A DNA stretch of 24,229 bases, from positions 1-24,229 of the IMG/VR virus record IMGVR_UViG_3300022857_000068; one strand, 5' to 3'. Both the position numbers and the translations under genes were made by a program. Source of the DNA: a virus. Below the pieces are notes generated by a model, which worked only from the letters and a program-made list of their open reading frames with translations, did not search any database and was not told where the DNA came from. Shown piece by piece: positions 19,342-24,229 of the stretch (positions are counted from its first letter, which is position 1; every line of letters starts with the position of its first letter).

Positions 19342-20193
19342 ATGACTATTTCGATTTTGCTTCCTACAAGAAAAAGGATATCTTTGCTTAAAAAATGTAG
19401 AGAATCATTATTAGATAATGCTTCTGATCCCTCAAAAATTCAACTACTTTATGGAGTAGATGATGATGATCAAGCTACAATAGATTTTTTAAAAGAAGAT
19501 AAACATCCAGCTAGGTCTGTAATAAAATTTCCAAGACAAGGATATGAGAACTTACATTTATATAATAATGCTCTAGGAGCCTATGCTCAAGGTAACTGGA
19601 TAATGTTCTTTAATGACGATGCAATTATGGAAACTAAAAATTGGGATTTAGAAATCGGTAAGTTTGATGGACAATTCAAGCTTCTTAAAGTAAAAGAACA
19701 AACAGGACATCCTTATAGTATCTTTCCCATTATACCTTATGATTGGTTTAGATGTTTAGATCACATAAGTCTCCATGGTCAAAATGATGCATGGGTCTCT
19801 GAGGTTGCTTACATGTTAGATATAATGCAAGACGTTGATATAAAAGTTTTTCACGATAGAGCAGATATTACTGGTAACAATAATGACGAAGTCTTTAAAG
19901 AAAGAACTTATAAAGAAGGGAACCCTGATCAAGAAGGTGATCTTCATCATCAAAAAATGGTAAATGCCAGATTTGCGGACGCAAGTAAGTTATCTTGGTT
20001 CCTTGATAAAATTGGACAATCTTCTTTACATTGGAAAAAAATTACTAAAAAAGAGATTAAACCATTTATTAAATTAGAAGAAAAATTTTTAGAGTATCAA
20101 AAAGCGGGTGCGATAGGAGCCGGAAAACAAAATGCAAAAATCCCAGATCAAGGAAAAGTTAAAGTCAGCTATTCAGATATACAAAAAGACTAA
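19342..20193 (+). CDS. GT-A fold glycosyltransferase (family 2-like)
   Basis: This 283-residue protein opens with the nucleotide-sugar-binding strand TISILLPTRKR, continues with a helix and YGVDDDDQ, and has MFFNDDAIMET at residues 88-97, where NDD stands in for the DxD metal-binding motif. A later HGQNDAWVSEVAYML segment fits the acceptor side. It is predicted to move a sugar from a nucleotide donor, either to phage DNA bases or to another acceptor; donors could come from the sugar dehydrogenase and epimerase at 4532-7212. The 3' end overlaps terL by 62 bases. A glycosyltransferase directly before terL is unusual. There is no clear Shine-Dalgarno sequence before ATG 19342. Confidence 0.8.
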   Translation: MTISILLPTRKRISLLKKCRESLLDNASDPSKIQLLYGVDDDDQATIDFLKEDKHPARSVIKFPRQGYENLHLYNNALGAYAQGNWIMFFNDDAIMETKNWDLEIGKFDGQFKLLKVKEQTGHPYSIFPIIPYDWFRCLDHISLHGQNDAWVSEVAYMLDIMQDVDIKVFHDRADITGNNNDEVFKERTYKEGNPDQEGDLHHQKMVNARFADASKLSWFLDKIGQSSLHWKKITKKEIKPFIKLEEKFLEYQKAGAIGAGKQNAKIPDQGKVKVSYSDIQKD

Positions 20194-21634
20194 AGATCCA
20201 AGAGCTTCAGAAGTCATTGAACATTTAACTAAGATACTATCAACTTCTAAATCGAGAGATAGTTTGTTAGATTATGCAAAGCATGTATATCCTGGATACA
20301 AGGATCCCGCACATATAAAATTAATTGCAAAAAATTTAGAGCTTCTAGAAAAAGGAGAGATAAATAGATTAGCAGTCTTTATGCCACCAAGGCATGGAAA
20401 GTCTATGCTCTGTTCAGAGTTCTTTCCAGCATGGTATCTAGGAAATAATCCTAAAGAGTTTGTAATTCAATCTACTTATGCTCAGGAACTTGCTGATGAC
20501 TTTGGTCGTAAAGTTCGTAATCAGATAGCTTCTCCAGATTTTAATAGTGTCTTTCCACAAGTTGGCTTGCGTGCTGATTCAAGTTCAGCTAAACGATTTC
20601 ACACTATGCAAGGTGGAACTTATTCTGCTGTCGGCGCCGGTGGAGCGATTACAGGTAGAGGTGCTCATCTACTTATTATCGATGATCCTATAAAGGGTAG
20701 AGAAGATGCTGAGTCCGAGACACAAAGAAGAAATTTAGTAGAATGGTATAAGTCAGTCGCTTACACTAGACTTCAACCCGGTGGAAAAATTATAATTATT
20801 CAAACACGATGGCATCAAGATGATTTAGCAGGCCACATTTTAGCAGAGAGTAAAGAAGATTGGAAAGTTTTAGACCTTCCTGCTATCGATGATAAAGGTA
20901 ACGCTTTATGGCCAGAAGCTTATTCTAAAAAAGATTTAGAAAAAATTAAAGATACAGTCGGTCAACGTGTATGGCAAGCTCTTTATCAACAGCAGCCAAG
21001 TAATGATGAAGGATCCATTATCAAAAGAGAGTGGTGGAATATTTATGATGGAGAAAAAATCCCTTCGTTATCTTATGTACTTCAATCTTATGATACTGCC
21101 TTCTCTACAAAAAGTTCTGCTGACTTTTCAGCTTGCACTACTTGGGGAGTATTCAATGCTCGTGATGAAAATAATGTACCTTACGCTGCAGCAATATTAT
21201 TAGACGCATGGAAAGAAAGATTAGAGTATCCTGATTTAAGAAAGAGAGCACAAGAGAGTTTCGAAGAATGGAAACCCGATCAAGTACTGATTGAGCAACG
21301 AGCCTCTGGTCAATCTCTTATACAAGATATGAGAAGATCAGGAGTTCCTGTAGTTACATTTAATCCAGATAGAGATAAAGTTTCAAGAACTCATGCTATT
21401 GCTCCCATGTTCGAAGGTGGGTTAGTCTTTACAATGGACGAAGATTGGACTAAAAGTGTATTAGATGAATCGGGATCTTTCCCTTATGGAAAGCATGATG
21501 ACATACACGATACTTGCGTTCAAGCTTTAATGCGTATTCGTGATGGCTTTTTAGTAACACACCCCGATGATCCTGACGATGAAGATTATGAACAAACAAA
21601 ATATACAAAAAAAGACAAACATTATTACTCTTAA
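20132..21634 (+). CDS. terL: Terminase large subunit
   Basis: This 500-residue packaging motor has both domains. The ATPase has Walker A PPRHGKS at residues 85-91, Walker B HLLIIDDP ending near 186, and IIIQTRWHQDDLAG as coupling motif. The RNase-H-like nuclease has D321 in SYDTAFSTKSSADFS, E388 in VLIEQRASGQ and D456-D457 in KHDDIHD. It pumps DNA into the prohead and cuts it. The start overlaps the glycosyltransferase, with AGGAG about 12 bases upstream, rather far. An ATG start at 20132 gives a normal N-terminal helix. The conserved motifs are intact. Confidence 0.97.
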   Translation: MQKSQIKEKLKSAIQIYKKTKDPRASEVIEHLTKILSTSKSRDSLLDYAKHVYPGYKDPAHIKLIAKNLELLEKGEINRLAVFMPPRHGKSMLCSEFFPAWYLGNNPKEFVIQSTYAQELADDFGRKVRNQIASPDFNSVFPQVGLRADSSSAKRFHTMQGGTYSAVGAGGAITGRGAHLLIIDDPIKGREDAESETQRRNLVEWYKSVAYTRLQPGGKIIIIQTRWHQDDLAGHILAESKEDWKVLDLPAIDDKGNALWPEAYSKKDLEKIKDTVGQRVWQALYQQQPSNDEGSIIKREWWNIYDGEKIPSLSYVLQSYDTAFSTKSSADFSACTTWGVFNARDENNVPYAAAILLDAWKERLEYPDLRKRAQESFEEWKPDQVLIEQRASGQSLIQDMRRSGVPVVTFNPDRDKVSRTHAIAPMFEGGLVFTMDEDWTKSVLDESGSFPYGKHDDIHDTCVQALMRIRDGFLVTHPDDPDDEDYEQTKYTKKDKHYYS

Positions 21635-21929
21635 TCGGTATAGACCTTTTAAAGATAGGCCACCTACTTCTAAAGAAGTAGAACAAAAACAAGATGATGA
21701 AGTAGTTTTAGGTTTAAATGATGCATGTCTCCAGATTATGGAGAAGATGGATCTAAAAGGATATGCTTTATTAGCCTGGGACGAGAAGGGAGTACCTTGT
21801 ATTTCATGGTCTTGTAATCATAATAAATCGCCTATTAGCGAAATGTTACTTCCGACCTTTACACAGTCATGTTTTCAGAGTATATTAAATAAAAAATTAA
21901 GCACAACGGAGGATTTAAAAGATGAGTAA
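21588..21929 (+). CDS. Hypothetical protein following terL, about 113 residues
   Basis: The frame is open from 21567, but the first codons overlap terL; ATG 21588 after GATGAAG is the more likely of two weak starts, and the true start might be later. The body contains RYRPFKDRPPTSKEVEQ, then GLNDACLQIMEKMDLKGYAL and CISWSCNHNKSPISEM. Three Cys residues are spread over the second half. No function is recognised. It overlaps the next gene by 8 bases. Confidence 0.6.
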   Translation: MNKQNIQKKTNIITLNRYRPFKDRPPTSKEVEQKQDDEVVLGLNDACLQIMEKMDLKGYALLAWDEKGVPCISWSCNHNKSPISEMLLPTFTQSCFQSILNKKLSTTEDLKDE

Positions 21930-22164
21930 CCCATTTACAAGACAAAGTATTAGTAATCATAACACTAAAAACTATTCAGTTGAAGATGTTAAAAAATCTA
22001 ATGCAAGATTTTATGAAAAAAATCCTGGAGCTATCGAGCCTGCAGCTATGATTAAAAAAGCTATGCAGAATCCTAACGATGAAGTAGTACTAGAACAAAC
22101 AAGAAAAGAAAATGAAATGGAAAATTTCATTGGAAAACTAAATATAACTGGGAGTATATATTAA
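21922..22164 (+). CDS. Hypothetical protein, 80 residues
   Basis: CGGAGGATTTAAAAG precedes the ATG. The protein is Asn/Lys-rich and polar (SVEDVKKSNARFYEKNPGAI, AAMIKKAMQNPNDEVV), probably helical. The stop shares a base with the next ATG (TTAATGAC). The position after terL suggests a packaging or head-assembly role, but no family is recognised. Confidence 0.65.
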   Translation: MSNPFTRQSISNHNTKNYSVEDVKKSNARFYEKNPGAIEPAAMIKKAMQNPNDEVVLEQTRKENEMENFIGKLNITGSIY

Positions 22165-22358
22165 TGACTAAAACACAAATGACAACTAGAACAGCTGTTC
22201 AATATAATTCAAGTGGAGCTGCCGCAGGTTTTACACCTCAAGCACATCCACCACATCAAGATCCATCTGCTGCAAATACTATTCAAGATAAAACTAAAGG
22301 CAACTCTAGTTTTCATTCTGATAATGCTGCTTTTATAAAAAAAATTAAAAGAGGTTAA
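22164..22358 (+). CDS. Hypothetical low-complexity protein, 64 residues
   Basis: The protein is rich in Thr, Ala, His, Pro and Ser (AAGFTPQAHPPHQDPSAANT) with a basic end (KKIKRG). It is probably disordered. The start is coupled to the previous stop. The function is unknown. Confidence 0.6.
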   Translation: MTKTQMTTRTAVQYNSSGAAAGFTPQAHPPHQDPSAANTIQDKTKGNSSFHSDNAAFIKKIKRG

Positions 22359-22360
22359 TT

Positions 22361-22627
22361 ATGGCTTACATTACTAAAAAAGGTGACAAACCTAACATGA
22401 GAGATGTAGCTGGTGAAGAAAGCAATCCAGGAAAAAGAGGAAACCCTGGTGTAATGACTCCCGTATCTGATAAAGATATAGATATAATTAAAGGTGATAA
22501 GTCTGAATCAGGTTCTAACTCTTATGCTAAAGCTACTCAAGCAGCAATTACAAAATTAAAAGGTGTTAAACTTACTCCCGTATCTGATAAAGATATAAAA
22601 ATATTAAAAAAGACAGCTAAGGATTAA
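22361..22627 (+). CDS. Hypothetical protein with an internal repeat, 88 residues
   Basis: The TPVSDKDI peptide occurs twice, near residues 34 and 73, as M-TPVSDKDI-D-I-I-K and L-TPVSDKDI-K-I-L-K, encoded by an identical 24-base DNA segment. The rest is Gly/Lys/Asn-rich (MRDVAGEESNPGKRGNPGVM). The gene begins 2 bases after the previous stop. Small terL-proximal proteins with repeated short peptides may be scaffolding or linker proteins, but this is a guess. Confidence 0.65.
   Translation: MAYITKKGDKPNMRDVAGEESNPGKRGNPGVMTPVSDKDIDIIKGDKSESGSNSYAKATQAAITKLKGVKLTPVSDKDIKILKKTAKD
22457..22597 (+). repeat. 24-base direct repeat within the 22361 gene
   Basis: Identical 24-base segments beginning ACTCCCGTATCTGATAAAG lie at 22457-22480 and 22574-22597, 117 bases (39 codons) apart and in frame. 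Confidence 0.8.
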
Positions 22628-22629
22628 TT

Positions 22630-22845
22630 ATGTCAAGAAATAATGGTGAAGATTTCGTAGCAACTAAAGCTGAAAGTACTTTTGACGATGAAGGTAATAC
22701 TATAACAGCTAATGCTAATGTATCTAGTAGTTATTCAGGTGGATTATTGTACAAAGGTAAAATTAAAAATTATACATCTGCTGGAGAAATTACAAAAAAG
22801 AATGAAGCAAAAATTATTCAACTAAAGCCTAAAGATAAAGAGTAA
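22630..22845 (+). CDS. Hypothetical protein, 71 residues
   Basis: The polar protein has AESTFDDEGNTITANANVSS followed by SYSGGLLYKGKIKNYTSA and a Lys-rich end. The ATG follows the previous stop by 2 bases and its stop overlaps the next ATG. The function is unknown. Confidence 0.65.
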   Translation: MSRNNGEDFVATKAESTFDDEGNTITANANVSSSYSGGLLYKGKIKNYTSAGEITKKNEAKIIQLKPKDKE

Positions 22846-22979
22846 TGGCTAAGCAGAAGTTCACACACTTCGTGCCAAGAGATCAGCCTAAGAAAAGACC
22901 AGGCGTTCACAAGAAATCTCAAAACAAATCTGAGAAGATACAAAAATCTCAACGAAGATATAAAGGACAAGGTAGATAG
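22845..22979 (+). CDS. Small basic conserved phage protein, 44 residues
   Basis: The protein reads MAKQKFTHFVPRDQPKKRPG and then continues with VHKKSQNKSEK and a basic end RRYKGQGR. I recall very similar 'FTHFVPRD.PKKRPG.HKK' proteins in marine phage genomes, always short and close to terminase and head genes. TAATG couples it to the gene before. DNA or RNA binding is likely from the charge, but no role is known. Confidence 0.75.
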   Translation: MAKQKFTHFVPRDQPKKRPGVHKKSQNKSEKIQKSQRRYKGQGR

Positions 22980-22980
22980 T

Positions 22981-23541
22981 ATGGAAGAATTTGTATGCGC
23001 TGATGGAAGAATGTCTGTTAACGGTGTCTGTTATATAGCTAAAACACCGGATCAAGGTAATGATAATAATACTATACTTCCTCCACCACCATCTTCTAAA
23101 AATAAATTTGAATGGGACTTTGATAAAGTTGGAGATACTGTAGGAAATTTTAACGATACTCTTACAGAGAATTTAACTTCTTTTAATTCTTATGTTTCTG
23201 AAAAACTTGGAGTAAAAAATATAGCTAAGAATGCTGCTATAGGATTAGCTCTAGGACCTTATGCAATTCCTCTTGCAATAGGTAAAAGTATGTTTAGTCA
23301 ATTTCAAACAAATAAAAATACTCAAAACTATACTGATACAGATCCTCAAGGTAATATGGTAACTTATGATATGATGACTTATAATAATCCTACAGAAAGC
23401 CAACCAGGTTTTGGTACTACTCCTCAAGGAAATTATACAAATCAATTTGACGGAGGGGATCCAGGTCAAAGTAATAATGCAAGAGGCGGAACTTTTGGTG
23501 ATTCAGTAAATGACAACAGTAGTTTCAGTGATTATTCATAA
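22981..23541 (+). CDS. Putative virion-associated protein, 186 residues
   Basis: The N-terminus has a Cys pair (EEFVCADGRMSVNGVCYIAK), followed by a Pro-rich linker (LPPPPSS), a helical region, a hydrophobic stretch (NAAIGLALGPYAIPLAIGKS) and a Gly/Asn/Gln-rich, probably disordered C-terminus. Such a mix is common in internal virion or membrane-active phage proteins. No family is recognised. The stop shares a base with the next ATG. Confidence 0.65.
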   Translation: MEEFVCADGRMSVNGVCYIAKTPDQGNDNNTILPPPPSSKNKFEWDFDKVGDTVGNFNDTLTENLTSFNSYVSEKLGVKNIAKNAAIGLALGPYAIPLAIGKSMFSQFQTNKNTQNYTDTDPQGNMVTYDMMTYNNPTESQPGFGTTPQGNYTNQFDGGDPGQSNNARGGTFGDSVNDNSSFSDYS

Positions 23542-23831
23542 TGGCTAGAACTAAAAGAAGTATTAAAACTTCAGTAAAGTCTGGTAACTTTAGATCAACT
23601 AAGTCAGGAGCTGGTATGACTTCTAAAGGTGTAAAAGCTTATAGACGAGCTAACCCAGGTTCTAAATTAAAAACTGCAGTTACTGGTAAAGTAAAACCTG
23701 GAAGTAAAGCAGCTAAACGTAGAAAAAGTTATTGCGCAAGATCATTAGGCCAATTAAAAAGAAGCTCTGCTAAAACAAGGAATGATCCTAACTCTAGAAT
23801 CAGACAAGCTAGAAGAAGATGGAAGTGTTAA
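23541..23831 (+). CDS. DUF6321-like basic protein, 96 residues
   Basis: The protein is highly basic, with KSGAGMTSKGVKAYRRANPG, KLKTAVTGKVKPGSKAAKRR and KSYCARSLGQLK, and ends RIRQARRRWKC. This is the pattern of the DUF6321 family, found in many phages, also beside packaging genes. The conserved Cys-Ala-Arg-Ser, the 'DPNSRI..ARRRW.C' end and the Gly-Met/Leu-Thr box are all present. It probably binds nucleic acid, but the role is not established. Confidence 0.8.
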   Translation: MARTKRSIKTSVKSGNFRSTKSGAGMTSKGVKAYRRANPGSKLKTAVTGKVKPGSKAAKRRKSYCARSLGQLKRSSAKTRNDPNSRIRQARRRWKC

Positions 23832-24229
23832 TTGTCATATCTTAATGCAAACATACCAGCAACATATGCACAAATTAGAAGGGAGTATTTATATGATTGT
23901 AAAAAACATCACGGCGAAGTTGAAGATTGTATTATCTTTGGTATTACAAGTATGGGTGGACGTGCAATATTATGGCATGCTCTTATGGAGAACGGTGCAA
24001 TATTCTATCGCTTGCCTATTAGTGCATTTATTCAACGTGGCTTTAAAGCAGAAGAAGTACCAATCAGACGACTTGATGAACTTGAGCTTTGGAATTCTTT
24101 TAGTTATTATCCTACTGTTACTAGCTGGTCTATTTTAACAGCTTCTTCAGGAAAGTATATTGGTAAAGATAAAAAGTGGCATCATGGAAAATATTTATTT
24201 ACTATTGATTGGGCTCACCCTGAAAGTAA
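23832..24229 (+). CDS. Conserved phage protein, TTG start, truncated at the right edge
   Basis: The frame opens at TTG 23832, directly after the previous stop, and stays open for 132 codons to the edge. It begins (TTG read as Met) SYLNANIPATYAQIRREYLY, then DCKKHHGEVEDCIIFG, and later WHHGKYLFTIDWAHPES. I recall close relatives in pelagiphage-like genomes beginning 'SYLNADIPATYAQIRREYLYDCK'. The role is unknown. A frame beginning ATG at 23782 in another phase overlaps it but is not convincing. Confidence 0.8.
   Translation, partial: MSYLNANIPATYAQIRREYLYDCKKHHGEVEDCIIFGITSMGGRAILWHALMENGAIFYRLPISAFIQRGFKAEEVPIRRLDELELWNSFSYYPTVTSWSILTASSGKYIGKDKKWHHGKYLFTIDWAHPES

Noticed and set aside
20967-21203. 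Alternative frame inside terL
   Set aside because: It lies wholly within terL, whose frame carries all terminase motifs.
23782-24138. 118-codon frame overlapping the DUF6321-like gene and the last gene
   Set aside because: It overlaps two genes with recognisable conserved sequences in other frames and has no supporting start site.
1-24229. Temperate phage or prophage
   Set aside because: No integrase, excisionase, repressor or attachment core was found in the window; the polymerase Leu alone is not enough.

Overview
The window is a gene-dense, strongly AT-rich stretch in which every supported gene reads left to right, many with start and stop codons overlapping (ATGA, TAATG). It is almost certainly part of a tailed double-stranded DNA phage genome: it carries a family A DNA polymerase, a nucleotide-metabolism cluster, a terminase small and large subunit, and a train of very small phage genes. 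The AT bias, the many tiny overlapping genes and several small proteins that resemble ones I recall from marine pelagiphage-like genomes suggest a marine phage of an AT-rich alphaproteobacterium such as SAR11. That host assignment is inference. No integrase, CRISPR array, insertion sequence or tRNA gene was found.

Layout. (1) 1-7212 is a nucleotide, replication and sugar block: a 5'-truncated protein with a glycosyltransferase-like tail, a dNMP kinase, a thymidylate-synthase-family enzyme with an Asn-to-Asp change typical of dCMP hydroxymethylases, dCMP deaminase, DNA polymerase with proofreading domain, a UDP-sugar dehydrogenase, a PD-(D/E)xK (VRR-NUC-like) nuclease and an NAD-dependent sugar epimerase. 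Together these could make a hydroxymethylated and then glycosylated cytosine in the phage DNA. (2) 7213-12370 holds a DUF2786 protein, a small HExxH protein, many small hypothetical genes and two or three virion-like small proteins. (3) 12371-16950 begins with a non-coding region that contains mutually exclusive hairpins, followed by small genes behind a recurring leader and ribosome-binding box; two of these genes with their leaders form a tandem duplication. (4) 16988-21634 is the terminase region. TerS and TerL are separated by about 2.7 kb containing two repeat blocks, two paralogous genes, a transmembrane microprotein and a glycosyltransferase that overlaps terL. (5) 21588-24229 is a run of small conserved phage genes, including a DUF6321-like basic protein and a TTG-initiated gene that runs off the right edge.

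The most striking feature is a 955-base island (18216-19170) with no GG and no CC, three TG (all inside ATG codons) and one CA. From 18580 to 19170 all four dinucleotides are absent. The gene inside it (18577-18984) is a paralogue of the ordinary gene at 17683-18063 but lacks Gly, Pro, Gln, His, Trp, Cys and internal Met, so a rule acting on the DNA has reshaped the protein. The transmembrane microprotein in the island also has an ordinary look-alike elsewhere in the window (12439-12513). I know of no described system that explains this local rule.
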